Counted from the stretch's first letter, positions 25,208 to 34,433 are shown. The stretch: 64,000 bases of DNA from Candidatus Skiveiella danica (GCA_016721925.1 JADKHE010000006.1:141501-205500); one strand, 5' to 3'. Notes: a model not told the origin generated them from the sequence alone. Numbers and translations are program-made.

Positions 25208-27607
25208 ATGTCGAGATTCCAAGTTCGCAAAGTCGCCGTGCTCGGCGCGGGCGTGATGGGTGCGCAGATTGCTGCACACCTGGTCAACGTCAAGGTGCAG
25301 GTCGTGTTGTTCGATCTGCCTGCCAAGGAGGGGCCGAAGAACGGCATCGTCATGCGTGCCGTCGAGGGACTGAAGAAGCTCAAGCCGTCGCCGTTGGGCG
25401 TGGCCGACGACGCGGTGCTGATCGGCCAGGCCAACTATGAGGAGCACATAGAGCAGTTGCGCGACTGTGACCTCATCATCGAGGCCATTGCCGAGCGCAT
25501 GGACTGGAAGCGCGACCTGTATCAGAAGATCGCGCCCTTCGTCGCGCCGCACGCCATCGTGGCGTCGAACACCTCGGGCCTGTCGATCACGACGCTGAGC
25601 GAGGCGCTGCCCGAGGCGCTCAAGCCGCGCTTTTGCGGCATCCACTTTTTCAATCCGCCGCGCTACATGACGCTGGTGGAGCTGATCAACACGCCCACCA
25701 CCGACCCGCAGATCCTGGACGATCTGGAAACCTTTGTGACCAGCGGCCTGGGCAAGGGCGTGGTGCGCGCCCACGACACCCCCAACTTCGTGGCCAACCG
25801 CGTCGGCATCGCCGGTATGCTGGCGACGATGAAGGAGGTCGAGAATTTTGGCCTGACCTGGGATGTGGTCGACGACCTGACCGGCAAGAAGCTGGGTCGC
25901 GCCAGCTCGGGCACCTTCCGCACCGCGGACGTGGTGGGCCTGGATACGCTGACGCATGTGATCAAGACCTTGCAGGACAACCTGACGCTGGAGACCGATC
26001 CGTTCTACGCCAGCTTCGGCACGCCCGCCGTGCTGAAGAAGCTGCTGGAGTTGGGCAACCTGGGCCAGAAGACCAAGGCCGGCTTCTACAAGAAGGTCGG
26101 CCGCGATGTGCTGCGCTTCGAGCTCGACAGCGGGGAGTACGTGCCGGGCGGCGCCAAGGCCGACGAGGTCTATGGCCGCATGCTCAAGAAGCCGGCCGCA
26201 GAGCGCCTGCGCCTGTTGCGCAACAGCGAAGGCCCGCAGGGCCAGTTTCTGTGGGCGATTCTGCGCAACGGCTTCCACTACGCAGCGGTGCACCTGGGCA
26301 CCATTGCCGACAACGCGCGTGATGTGGACCAGGCCATGCGCTGGGGCTTCGGCATGCAGCAGGGCCCGTTTGAGCTGTGGCAGGAGGCCGGCTGGTTGGA
26401 CGTGGCGAAGATGGTGCAGGAAGACATCGACGCGGGCAAGGCGCTGTGCAACACGCCGCTGCCCGAGTGGGTGTTCAAGGGTCCGGTGGCCGAGGCGGGT
26501 GGCGTGCACACGGCCCAAGGCTCGTGGAGCGCGTCCAAAGGCGAATTCGTCGCGCGCCGCGCACTGCCCGTCTACGCGCGCCAGCCCTTCCCCGAGGCGC
26601 TGCGCGGCGAGACCCTGCCCGATTTCCGCACCGCCGGCACGACGCTGTTCGAGGACGACGCGATCCGCCTGTGGACGATGGACGACGCAGTGGTCATCGC
26701 CAGCATCAAGACCAAGATGCACGCGATCAGCATGGAGGTGACGGCGGGCTTGGAGCGGGCGGTCGAGCTGGCCGAGAAGAGCTACCAGGGCGTGGTGATC
26801 TGGTCGGGCGACGAGCCTTTCAGCGCCGGCGCCGACCTGCAGGCCATGTTGCCTGGCTTCATGATGGGTGGTGCCGCTGCCATCGACGAGGCCGTGGCCG
26901 AGCTGCAGCGCGTCATGCGCCTGCTTCGCTACGCCAGTGTGCCAGTGGTGTCGGCCGTGCGCGGGCTGGCCCTGGGTGGCGGCTGCGAGATGGCGGTGTA
27001 CTCCGCGCGCCGCGTGGTGCACATGGAAAGTTACGTCGGCCTGGTCGAAGTGGGCGTGGGCCTGGTGCCGGGCGCCGGCGGTCTGACCTACATCGCGCGG
27101 CGCGCCGCCGAGAACGCGGCCACGAGCACTGGCAAGGACCTGCTGCCCTTCCTGACCGAAGGCTTCACAGCCGCCGCGATGGCCAAGGTCGGCACCAGCG
27201 CGCTGGAGTCGCGCAAGCTCGGCTACCTGCTGGACAGCGACGTCATCGTGCCGCACAAGGACGAACTGCTGTTCGTGGCGATCAACGAGGCCAAGGCGAT
27301 GTACCAGGGCGCCTACCGCGCCCCGCACAAACGCCTGTTCCCGGTGGCCGGACGCAGTGGCAAGGCGACCATCCTGGGTTCGCTGGTCAACATGCGCGAC
27401 GGCGGCTTCATCAGCCAGCACGATTTCCACATCGCCAGCCTGATTGCGAACGTGGTCACCGGCGGTGACGTCGATGCGGGCACGCCGGTGAGCGAGGAGT
27501 ACCTGATGACGCTGGAGCGCCGCGCGTTCTGCGCGCTGCTGGAGCACCCCAAGACCCAGGAGCGCATCATGGGCATGTTGTCCACCGGCAAGCCGGTTCG
27601 TAACTGA
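25208..27607 (+). CDS. fadN: 3-hydroxyacyl-CoA dehydrogenase / enoyl-CoA hydratase (FadN type)
   Basis: A 799-residue bifunctional enzyme for the hydration and NAD-linked dehydrogenation steps of beta-oxidation. The dehydrogenase half comes first: Rossmann motif VLGAGVMGAQIAAHL at about residues 9-23, SNTSGLSI, and HFFNPPRYMTLVELI. The hydratase/crotonase fold is C-terminal, with an oxyanion region FSAGADLQAMLP and LGGGCEMAVYSAR, and VEVGVGLVPGAGG. This order and length match Bacillus FadN rather than E. coli FadB. An upstream GGAGAAAA provides the ribosome site. The partner thiolase is encoded at 28144. Confidence 0.93.
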   Translation: MSRFQVRKVAVLGAGVMGAQIAAHLVNVKVQVVLFDLPAKEGPKNGIVMRAVEGLKKLKPSPLGVADDAVLIGQANYEEHIEQLRDCDLIIEAIAERMDWKRDLYQKIAPFVAPHAIVASNTSGLSITTLSEALPEALKPRFCGIHFFNPPRYMTLVELINTPTTDPQILDDLETFVTSGLGKGVVRAHDTPNFVANRVGIAGMLATMKEVENFGLTWDVVDDLTGKKLGRASSGTFRTADVVGLDTLTHVIKTLQDNLTLETDPFYASFGTPAVLKKLLELGNLGQKTKAGFYKKVGRDVLRFELDSGEYVPGGAKADEVYGRMLKKPAAERLRLLRNSEGPQGQFLWAILRNGFHYAAVHLGTIADNARDVDQAMRWGFGMQQGPFELWQEAGWLDVAKMVQEDIDAGKALCNTPLPEWVFKGPVAEAGGVHTAQGSWSASKGEFVARRALPVYARQPFPEALRGETLPDFRTAGTTLFEDDAIRLWTMDDAVVIASIKTKMHAISMEVTAGLERAVELAEKSYQGVVIWSGDEPFSAGADLQAMLPGFMMGGAAAIDEAVAELQRVMRLLRYASVPVVSAVRGLALGGGCEMAVYSARRVVHMESYVGLVEVGVGLVPGAGGLTYIARRAAENAATSTGKDLLPFLTEGFTAAAMAKVGTSALESRKLGYLLDSDVIVPHKDELLFVAINEAKAMYQGAYRAPHKRLFPVAGRSGKATILGSLVNMRDGGFISQHDFHIASLIANVVTGGDVDAGTPVSEEYLMTLERRAFCALLEHPKTQERIMGMLSTGKPVRN

Positions 27608-27614
27608 TCCGGTG

Positions 27615-28118
27615 ATGGACGCTCAGCCCAATCGCATGCAACGCCAGCTCGAACGGCTGTCCGAGGTGCCGGGTTTTCTGCGGCCCTGGGTCCGCAACCT
27701 GGTGTTGCGCCGCGCCGTTCCGTTCACCGGGACGGCCGGGCTGGACTTCGTCGAGATGTCGCCGCAACGGGTCGAGGTGGCGATCGCCAACGAGCGCAGG
27801 GTGCAGAACCACCTGCAGGGTGTGCACGCCTCGGCCATGAACCTGCTGGCGGAGACCGCCACCGGCATGGTCGTGGGCATGAACGTGCGCGACGACTGCG
27901 TGCCGCTGGCGAAGGAACTGAAGATGGCCTTTCGCAAACGCGCGACCGGCGCGTTGCGGGCGGTGGCGGTGCTGACGCCCGAGCAGCGCGCGACCCTGCA
28001 GGCCAGCGACAAGGGCGAGCTGAATGTGTCGGTGGTCGTGACCGACGAGGCCGGTGTGAACCCGGTGGAATGTGAATTTATCTGGGCCTGGATTCCGTCC
28101 GGCCCGCGCACGCGCTGA
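27615..28118 (+). CDS. DUF4442 hotdog-fold protein (probable acyl-CoA thioesterase)
   Basis: A 167-residue single hotdog protein starting seven bases after the fadN stop. The hotdog helix region reads NLLAETATGMVVGMNV, preceded by VQNHLQGVHASA in the position of the usual active-site region. The family (DUF4442) is related to YiiD-C/PaaI thioesterases; no substrate can be assigned. Tight packing between fadN and the thiolase suggests acyl-CoA housekeeping within the beta-oxidation operon. Confidence 0.82.
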   Translation: MDAQPNRMQRQLERLSEVPGFLRPWVRNLVLRRAVPFTGTAGLDFVEMSPQRVEVAIANERRVQNHLQGVHASAMNLLAETATGMVVGMNVRDDCVPLAKELKMAFRKRATGALRAVAVLTPEQRATLQASDKGELNVSVVVTDEAGVNPVECEFIWAWIPSGPRTR

Positions 28119-28143
28119 TCCATTGGCGCAAGAGGAAGAAACC

Positions 28144-29352
28144 ATGAGCAAACAGATCCAGGAAGCCTACATCGTTGCCGCCACGCGCACGCCGATCGGG
28201 CGCTCGCACAAGGGCTATTTCCGCAACACCCGCCCCGACGACCTGCTCGCTGCCGTCTTGCGCTCGGCGCTGGCCCAGGCGCCAGGGCTCGACCCGAAAG
28301 CCATTGAAGACGTGATCTGCGGCTGCGCGATCCCCGAGGCGCAGCAGGGCCTGAATGTGGCGCGTATCGGCGCCATCCTGGCCGGCCTGCCGAACACGGT
28401 GGGCGGGATCACGGTGAACCGCTTCTGCGCCTCCGGCCTGTCGGCGGTGCAGATGGCGGCGGACCGCATCCGCGTGGGCGAGGCCGAGGTGATGATCGCG
28501 GCCGGCGTGGAGAGCATGAGCATGGTGCCCATGATGGGCAATTCGCCCAGCCTGTCGCCGGCCATCTTCGCCAACACCGACGATGTGGAGAACTACGGCA
28601 TCGCCTACGGCATGGGCCTGACCGCTGAAAAGGTGGCGCAGCAATGGAAAGTCTCCAGAGACGCGCAGGACGCATTTGCAGTGGAGTCACACCGCCGCGC
28701 CGTGGCCGGGATGAAGGCCGGGGAGTTCACCGCCGAGATCACGCCGATCGAGGTGACCGAGCGCTCGGTCAACCTGGAGAGCGCCGAGGTCAGCACGGCC
28801 ACCCGCACCGTCAATCTGGACGAGGGCGCTCGCCCCGACACCACCCTCGAAGGCCTGGCCAAGCTGCGCGCCGTGTTTGCCGCGCGCGGCTCGGTGACGG
28901 CCGGCAACAGTTCCCAGACGTCGGACGGCGCTGGCGCGCTGATCCTGGCCAGCGAGGCCGCCGTCAAACGCTTCGGCCTGAAGCCGCTGGCGCGGTTTGT
29001 CAGTTATGCATCGCGCGGCGTGCCGCCGCACATCATGGGCATCGGCCCGATCGCGGCGATTCCCGCAGCTCTGGGCTATGCCGGACTGAAGCAGGACGAC
29101 ATCGACTGGTTCGAACTCAACGAAGCGTTCGCCGCCCAGTCGCTCGCCGTGATGAACACCCTGGGTCTGGACCCCGCCAAGGTCAACCCCATGGGCGGCG
29201 CGATTGCACTGGGGCACCCGCTCGGGGCCACCGGCGCTATCCGCTCCGCGACTGTGGTGCACGCCTTGCAGCGGCACAATAAACGCTACGGCATGGTCAC
29301 GATGTGTGTGGGCATGGGGCAGGGCGCAGCCGGCATCTTCGAGCGCGTCTGA
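28144..29352 (+). CDS. Acetyl-CoA acyltransferase (beta-ketothiolase, FadI/FadA-like)
   Basis: A 402-residue thiolase cleaving 3-ketoacyl-CoA with CoA. The nucleophilic Cys95 is in NRFCASGLSAVQMAAD; the C-terminal GHPLGATGAI supplies the catalytic His, and CVGMGQGAAG the second Cys. ATG 28144 follows AAGAGGAAG; the longer frame upstream overlaps the previous gene without family similarity. It completes the beta-oxidation set with the dehydrogenase at 22882 and the FadN-type enzyme at 25208. Confidence 0.94.
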   Translation: MSKQIQEAYIVAATRTPIGRSHKGYFRNTRPDDLLAAVLRSALAQAPGLDPKAIEDVICGCAIPEAQQGLNVARIGAILAGLPNTVGGITVNRFCASGLSAVQMAADRIRVGEAEVMIAAGVESMSMVPMMGNSPSLSPAIFANTDDVENYGIAYGMGLTAEKVAQQWKVSRDAQDAFAVESHRRAVAGMKAGEFTAEITPIEVTERSVNLESAEVSTATRTVNLDEGARPDTTLEGLAKLRAVFAARGSVTAGNSSQTSDGAGALILASEAAVKRFGLKPLARFVSYASRGVPPHIMGIGPIAAIPAALGYAGLKQDDIDWFELNEAFAAQSLAVMNTLGLDPAKVNPMGGAIALGHPLGATGAIRSATVVHALQRHNKRYGMVTMCVGMGQGAAGIFERV

Positions 29353-29395
29353 CGCACCACCCGGCGCGGACCGTGCCGTCTGAAGGAGTCCAACT

Positions 29396-30265
29396 GTGAG
29401 CAAGACCGCGGTATCTGCCGCCCATCCCTTTGACGAGGCCATCGCCCTCGTTCCCATGGCCGCGACGGTGCACGAGCATGGCCGCGAATCCACCCGTCAC
29501 TGGCAGGGCCGCACCCACCCGGCCTATGCCAACATGGTGGGTCCGTTCGGCGGCGTCACGGCAGCGCAGGCGCTGCAATCGGTGATGCAGCACCCGGAGC
29601 GTCTGGGGGAGCCGATTTCGTTCACGGTGAATTTTGCGGCGGCGTTGTCCGACGGCGCGTTCCGGGTGGAATCGCGTCCGGTGCGCACCAACCGCTCCAC
29701 CCAGCACTGGGTGGTCAGTATTTCACAGACAGACCCTGCAGGGGTCGAGTCGGTGGTGCTCACTGCCACGGCCGTGACGGCCGCGCGCCGCACCACCTGG
29801 AGCGCGGCCGATGCGGTCATGCCGGCGGTGCCAGCGCCAGGCAGCATTGCGGGTTCGAGCCGGCCGGCCCGCGTGGCCTGGTTCCAGCGGTATGACATGC
29901 GGCCTTGTTCCGGGGATTTCCCGGCCGACTGGAATGGCGCCGAGGCCGACAGTGTGACCCGGCTGTGGATGCGCGACGACCCGCCCCGGCCGCTGGATTT
30001 CTGCAGCCTGACCGCGCTGGCCGACGTCTTCTTTCCGCGCGTCTGGCGCCGCCGTGCGCTGATGACGCCGGTGGGCACCGTGTCGATGACGGTCTACTTC
30101 CACGCCGGCGCCGCCGAACTGGCCGCCACGGGCGAGGGCTACCTGCTGGGGCAGGCGCGCGCGCAATCGTTCTTCAACGGCTTTTTCGACCAGAGCGCCG
30201 AGCTGTGGAACGAGGCCGGGGATTTGTTGGCCACCACGCACCAGATCGTCTATTTCAAGGAGTGA
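29396..30265 (+). CDS. Acyl-CoA thioesterase, double-hotdog (TesB-like / 4HBT_3)
   Basis: A 289-residue protein with two hotdog halves. The first contains ANMVGPFGGVTAAQALQSVMQHP and FTVNFAAALSDGAFRVES; the second contains LDFCSLTALADVFFPRVW and VSMTVYFHAGAAEL. The start is GTG at 29396, preceded by AAGGAG. Such proteins hydrolyse acyl-CoA to free acid and CoA, possibly relieving CoA sequestration during beta-oxidation. It ends two bases before the SDR gene. Confidence 0.87.
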   Translation: MSKTAVSAAHPFDEAIALVPMAATVHEHGRESTRHWQGRTHPAYANMVGPFGGVTAAQALQSVMQHPERLGEPISFTVNFAAALSDGAFRVESRPVRTNRSTQHWVVSISQTDPAGVESVVLTATAVTAARRTTWSAADAVMPAVPAPGSIAGSSRPARVAWFQRYDMRPCSGDFPADWNGAEADSVTRLWMRDDPPRPLDFCSLTALADVFFPRVWRRRALMTPVGTVSMTVYFHAGAAELAATGEGYLLGQARAQSFFNGFFDQSAELWNEAGDLLATTHQIVYFKE

Positions 30266-30267
30266 AC

Positions 30268-31002
30268 ATGCCGCCAGTTGCATTGATCGTCGGTGCAGGA
30301 GACGCAACCGGAGGCGCCATCGCCCGGCGCTTCGCCCGTGAGGGCTATACCGCCTGTGTGACGCGCCGCGAGGCGGAGAAGCTCGCGACCCTGGTGGCAC
30401 AGATCGAGGCGGCAGGCGGTCGGGCGGTCCCGTTTGGCAGCGATGCCCGCAAGGAAGAGGCAGTGGTCGCGCTGGTCGAGCAGATCGAATCGACGATCGG
30501 CCCGATCGAAGTCCTGGTGTTCAACATCGGCGCCAACGTGCCCTGCAGCATGCTGGACGAGACGGCGCGCAAGTATTTCAAGATCTGGGAAATGGCCTGC
30601 TTCGGGGGGTTTCTCAATGGCCGGGAAGTGGCGCGGCGCATGGTGACCCGCGCGGACCCGCAGCGCCGCCAGACCATCATCTTCACGGGCGCGACGGCGT
30701 CGGTGCGTGGGGCCTCGGGATTTGCGGCCTTTGCCGGTGCCAAACATGCGCTGCGCGCGCTGGCACAAAGCATGGCCCGCGAGCTCGGGCCGCGCGGCAT
30801 CCACGTGGCACACAGCATCATCGATGGCGCGATCGACACGGCCTTCATCCGGGACAATTTTCCGGAGCGCTATGCGCTGAAGGACCAGGACGGCATCCTC
30901 AACCCCGACCACATTGCCGACGCCTACTGGATGCTGCACCAGCAGCCCCGCGACGCCTGGACCCATGAGCTGGACCTGCGCCCCTACACGGAAAAGTTCT
31001 GA
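30268..31002 (+). CDS. SDR-family protein with Phe in place of the catalytic Tyr
   Basis: A 244-residue Rossmann-fold short-chain dehydrogenase/reductase. The nucleotide loop is VGAGDATGGAIARRF, the NNAG position reads FNIGAN, and the Ser strand reads FTGATASVRG. The expected YxxxK motif is FAGAK in GFAAFAGAKHALRAL, so the proton-donating Tyr is Phe. It may be an atypical or non-redox SDR, or use another residue. The preceding AAGGAG overlaps the end of the thioesterase gene, so the two are probably translationally coupled. Confidence 0.85.
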   Translation: MPPVALIVGAGDATGGAIARRFAREGYTACVTRREAEKLATLVAQIEAAGGRAVPFGSDARKEEAVVALVEQIESTIGPIEVLVFNIGANVPCSMLDETARKYFKIWEMACFGGFLNGREVARRMVTRADPQRRQTIIFTGATASVRGASGFAAFAGAKHALRALAQSMARELGPRGIHVAHSIIDGAIDTAFIRDNFPERYALKDQDGILNPDHIADAYWMLHQQPRDAWTHELDLRPYTEKF

Positions 31003-31045
31003 GCGCACCCGCGCCACGCCGCCGAGAATTTCCCAGGAGACACCC

Positions 31046-31633
31046 ATGAAAACGTTCGAGTTCTGGTTCGACTTTGGCAGCCCTGCTGCCTACCTGGCGT
31101 CGACGCAGATCGCCGGCATCGAGTCCGCCACAGGGGCGCGCGCCGTCTGGCGGCCGATGCTGCTGGGGGGCGTTTTTCAGGCCACCGGCAACCATTCGCC
31201 CGCCACCATCCCGGCCAAAGGTCGCTATACCTTCGTCGACTTCGATCGTTTCGCGCGGCGCTACGGCGTGCCCTTGCGGTACAACCCGCATTTCCCGATC
31301 AACACCCTGTTGCTGATGCGCGGCGCGGTCGGCATGCAGCTGCGTGATCCGGGCCGTTTCCCGGACTATTGCGCGGCGATGTTCCGGTCCATCTGGGTGG
31401 ACGCGCTCGACATGAACGATCCGGCGGTCGTGGGCCGTGCGCTGCACCAGGCTGGATTTGATGCACAGGCCCTGCTGGCGTTGTCGCAGGAGCCCGACGT
31501 CAAGGCGGCATTGAAGGCGGCCACCGATGAGGCGGTGGCACGCGGTGTCTTCGGCGCCCCCACATTTTTTGCTGGCGACCAGATGTTCTGGGGCCAGGAC
31601 CGGATCGAATTTCTCAAGGAAGCCCTGCAATGA
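31046..31633 (+). CDS. 2-hydroxychromene-2-carboxylate isomerase-like protein (DsbA/GST-kappa fold)
   Basis: A 195-residue protein starting FEFWFDFGSPAAYLAS, the conserved N-terminus of HCCA isomerases with the Ser of FGSP at the glutathione-contact position. It ends GVFGAPTFFAGDQMFWGQDRI, also typical. In naphthalene catabolism this enzyme is glutathione dependent; here no ring-cleavage genes are nearby, so the substrate is probably different. GGAGA lies upstream of ATG 31046. It overlaps the next gene by four bases. Confidence 0.86.
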   Translation: MKTFEFWFDFGSPAAYLASTQIAGIESATGARAVWRPMLLGGVFQATGNHSPATIPAKGRYTFVDFDRFARRYGVPLRYNPHFPINTLLLMRGAVGMQLRDPGRFPDYCAAMFRSIWVDALDMNDPAVVGRALHQAGFDAQALLALSQEPDVKAALKAATDEAVARGVFGAPTFFAGDQMFWGQDRIEFLKEALQ

Positions 31634-32406
31634 GCCAGAACCCGAGCGACATCCTCACCCACTGCGAATCTGGTGTGATGACCATCACGCTGAATCGCGT
31701 GGACAAGAAGAATTCCATCACGGCGGCGATGTATGGCGCGATGGCCGACGCGCTGGTGCAGGCGGAGGCCGACCCGGCGATCCGGGCGGTGGTGCTTCAG
31801 GGGCATGAGACGGTCTTCAGCGCCGGCAACGACATCGGCGATTTCCTGAACCAGCCGCCGGCCACGGCCGAATCGCCGGTGTACCGTTTTCTGCACGGCA
31901 TCGCCGGCTTTTCCAAGCCGCTGATCGCCGCCGTCTGTGGGCCCGCTGTGGGCGTGGGCACCACGATGCTGTTCCATTGCGACCTGGTCTATGCCGGTGA
32001 CAACGCGGCCTTCTCGATGCCCTTCGTCAACCTGGGCCTGTGCCCCGAGGCCGCATCGAGTCTGCTGGTGCCGCAGATGTTCGGCTACCACCGGGCCGCC
32101 GAGGCCTTGCTGCTGGGCGAGCCCTTCTTCGCCGAGGCGGCGCTCGAGGTCGGCCTGGTCAACCGCATCGTGCCACCGACCGAAGTGAATGGCGTCGCGC
32201 AGGGCGCCGCGCGCAAGCTGGCCCTCAAACCGCTGTCTTCGCTGATCGAGACCAAGCGCCTCATGAAGCAAGGTCAGGCGCCCCAGGTGGCGGCGCGGAT
32301 GGCCGAAGAGGGCGCCAGTTTCGGGCGGATGCTGCGTGAGCCTGCCGCGCGCGAAGCCTTTGGTGCTTTCATGGAAAAGCGCAAACCCGACTTCAGCCGG
32401 TTCTGA
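31630..32406 (+). CDS. Enoyl-CoA hydratase/isomerase (crotonase family)
   Basis: A 258-residue crotonase. The first oxyanion strand is ETVFSAGNDIGDFL, the second GPAVGVGTTMLFHCDLV, and the region FVNLGLCPEAASS ends the active site. The Glu pair of true hydratases is only partly evident (Pro-Glu in LCPEAASS), so an isomerase or related activity is possible. It overlaps the preceding isomerase gene by four bases (ATGA) and is the last gene before the second regulator. Confidence 0.9.
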   Translation: MSQNPSDILTHCESGVMTITLNRVDKKNSITAAMYGAMADALVQAEADPAIRAVVLQGHETVFSAGNDIGDFLNQPPATAESPVYRFLHGIAGFSKPLIAAVCGPAVGVGTTMLFHCDLVYAGDNAAFSMPFVNLGLCPEAASSLLVPQMFGYHRAAEALLLGEPFFAEAALEVGLVNRIVPPTEVNGVAQGAARKLALKPLSSLIETKRLMKQGQAPQVAARMAEEGASFGRMLREPAAREAFGAFMEKRKPDFSRF

Positions 32407-32458
32407 TCGGCGGTCCGCGGGGTGTCGGCGCTTGTTGGTGGCGCCGCTTCATTTTTAC

Positions 32459-32498
32459 CAAGCACGTGCTTGCCAAAAATAGGCGGGACTGCTATGGT
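32459..32498 (+). promoter_or_regulatory. Perfect 14-bp palindrome overlapping the promoter of TetR regulator 2
   Basis: CAAGCACGTGCTTG at 32459-32472 is its own reverse complement. It overlaps a -35-like TTGCCA (32470-32475); 17 bases later is TATGGT (32493-32498). The ATG at 32507 begins about where transcription would start, so the mRNA may be leaderless. The site is a strong candidate for the regulator's own operator. Confidence 0.6.
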
Positions 32499-32506
32499 TC
32501 CACCCC

Positions 32507-33187
32507 ATGCAACTGTACCCGGCGCCTGACGACGCGCTTGTCCCACCTCCCGATCGAGCCGTCCAGACGAAGCGTCCGCGCGGTCGTCCACCCAAGACAG
32601 TCGATGAGCGCGACGACGGCAACCGCCGCCAGGAGCTGATCCGCGCCGCGGCCCGGCTGTTTCACCGCAAGGGCTTTCATGCCACCAGCACGCGCGACAT
32701 CGCCACGGCGGTGGGCATGCGCAGCGGCTCGCCTTTTTATCACTTCCGAAGCAAGGGTGAACTGCTGTACGCGGTGATGGATGAGGGCATGCGCTCGGCG
32801 ATCGACCGGCAGAGGCGGGCCCTGGACATTGCAAAACAGACAAGTTCGCATCCACGCGCGATCCTGGCTGCCCTGATCCGGAACCAGTTCGACGTGCTGC
32901 TGGGGCCGGGCAGTGACTTCATTCCAGTGATGCTGTACGAGTCGCGCGCGCTGAACGCCCGTCAGCGCGCCAGCCTGCTGCAACTGCAGAGCGACTACGA
33001 GTCGGCCTGGACGCCGGTGCTTGAGGAGCTGCACGCCAGCGGTCGCTTGCGCACCGAGGTCAAGCTGGCGCGGCTGCTGATCTTTGGCGCCCTCAACTGG
33101 GCGGTGCAATGGTATGACCCGCGCAAGAGCGCGTCACTCGACGACCTGACCGCCGCCGCCTTGACCCTTTTCATTCACGAGGACTGA
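32507..33187 (+). CDS. TetR/AcrR-family transcriptional regulator 2
   Basis: A 226-residue regulator. The helix-turn-helix is about residues 55-80 (ATSTRDIATAVGMRSGSPFYHF), preceded by a basic linker with an AT-hook-like KRPRGRPPK near residue 22. The C-terminal part resembles TetR families found with acyl-CoA dehydrogenases. No ribosome site is visible upstream of ATG 32507, consistent with a leaderless transcript. It lies between an enoyl-CoA hydratase and an acyl-CoA dehydrogenase, which it probably controls. Confidence 0.9.
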   Translation: MQLYPAPDDALVPPPDRAVQTKRPRGRPPKTVDERDDGNRRQELIRAAARLFHRKGFHATSTRDIATAVGMRSGSPFYHFRSKGELLYAVMDEGMRSAIDRQRRALDIAKQTSSHPRAILAALIRNQFDVLLGPGSDFIPVMLYESRALNARQRASLLQLQSDYESAWTPVLEELHASGRLRTEVKLARLLIFGALNWAVQWYDPRKSASLDDLTAAALTLFIHED

Positions 33188-33227
33188 AGCGCCGCTTGCG
33201 CGCAACCTTCACCGACCGGAGACATCC

Positions 33228-34409
33228 ATGCAATTCACACACGAACACCTCGAGATCCAGAAGACCCTCAAGCGCTTCATCGACGCCGAGATCAACCCCC
33301 ACGTCGATGAATGGGAAGCCGCCGAAATCTTTCCGGCCCATGAGGTGTTCAAGAAGCTTGGCAACCTGGGTTTGCTGGGCCTCACCAAGCCGGAGGCGTT
33401 CGGCGGCGCAGGCCTCGACTATTCCTATGCCATGGCGATGGCCGAGGCGCTGGGCCACATCGAATGTGGCGGCGTGCCGATGGCCATCGGTGTGCAGACC
33501 GACATGTGCACCCCGGCGCTGGCGCGCTTTGGCAGCGACGAGTTGCGTCGGGAGTTTCTGGTGCCGGCCATTGCTGGCGACATGGTGGGCTGCATCGGCG
33601 TGAGCGAGCCCGCGGCGGGCAGCGACGTGGCAGGCATCAAGAGTGTGGCCCGCAAGGACGGTGACGACTATGTGATCACCGGCCAGAAGATGTGGATCAC
33701 CAACAGCCTGCAGGCCGACTGGATGTGCATGCTGGTCAACACGGGCGACGGGCCCATCCACAAGAACAAGAGCCTGGTCATGGTGCCGATGCGTGACGGC
33801 CCGAACGGCAAGCTGACCAGGGGCATCGAGGTGGCCCAGAAGATCCGCAAGATCGGCATGAACAGCAGCGACACCGGCCTGATCTATTTCGACGAGGTCC
33901 GGGTGCCGCAGCGTTACCGCATCGGCGCCGAAGGGCAGGGCTTCATCTACCAGATGCAGCAGTTCCAGGAAGAGCGCCTGTGGGCGGCGGCCAGCTGCCT
34001 GCAATCGCTCACCAACTGCATCCAGTGGACCATCGAGTGGGCCCAGGAGCGCAAGCTGTTCGGCGCCACCCTGGCGGACCAGCAGTGGGTCCAGTTCAAG
34101 CTGGCCGAACTCAAGACCGAGGTGGAAAGCCTGCGCGCACTCACCTACCGGGCGGGAGAGCTGTATGTGCAGGGCCAGGACGTGCTGGAACTGGCCAGCA
34201 TGGCCAAGCTCAAGGCCGGGCGGCTGAACCGCATCGTGCCGGACACCTGCCTGCAGTTCTGGGGCGGCATGGGCTTTACCTGGGAAAACAAGGTCTCGCG
34301 GATGTACCGCGACGGCCGCCTGGGCTCGATCGGCGGCGGCGCTGACGAGGTGATGCTGGGGATTCTGGCGCGCATCATGGGCGTGGCCAAGCGGCCGGCG
34401 GCGGCCTGA
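33228..34409 (+). CDS. Acyl-CoA dehydrogenase (citronellyl/isovaleryl-CoA type)
   Basis: A 393-residue flavoprotein of the standard short acyl-CoA dehydrogenase architecture. The middle domain shows CIGVSEPAAGSDVAGIKS and KMWITNSLQADW, and the C-terminal domain RLNRIVPDTCLQFWGGMGFTWEN and YRDGRLGSIGGGADEVML. The second stretch resembles AtuD/citronellyl-CoA dehydrogenases more than straight-chain enzymes, so a branched substrate is plausible but not certain. It follows TetR regulator 2 by 40 bases. Confidence 0.92.
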   Translation: MQFTHEHLEIQKTLKRFIDAEINPHVDEWEAAEIFPAHEVFKKLGNLGLLGLTKPEAFGGAGLDYSYAMAMAEALGHIECGGVPMAIGVQTDMCTPALARFGSDELRREFLVPAIAGDMVGCIGVSEPAAGSDVAGIKSVARKDGDDYVITGQKMWITNSLQADWMCMLVNTGDGPIHKNKSLVMVPMRDGPNGKLTRGIEVAQKIRKIGMNSSDTGLIYFDEVRVPQRYRIGAEGQGFIYQMQQFQEERLWAAASCLQSLTNCIQWTIEWAQERKLFGATLADQQWVQFKLAELKTEVESLRALTYRAGELYVQGQDVLELASMAKLKAGRLNRIVPDTCLQFWGGMGFTWENKVSRMYRDGRLGSIGGGADEVMLGILARIMGVAKRPAAA

Positions 34410-34433
34410 GTGTGCTGAAGCACAATCGAGCCC

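Noticed and set aside
25127..27547. Long minus-strand open frame opposite the FadN-type gene
   Set aside because: Same shadow effect; the plus strand encodes a full-length enzyme with all motifs.
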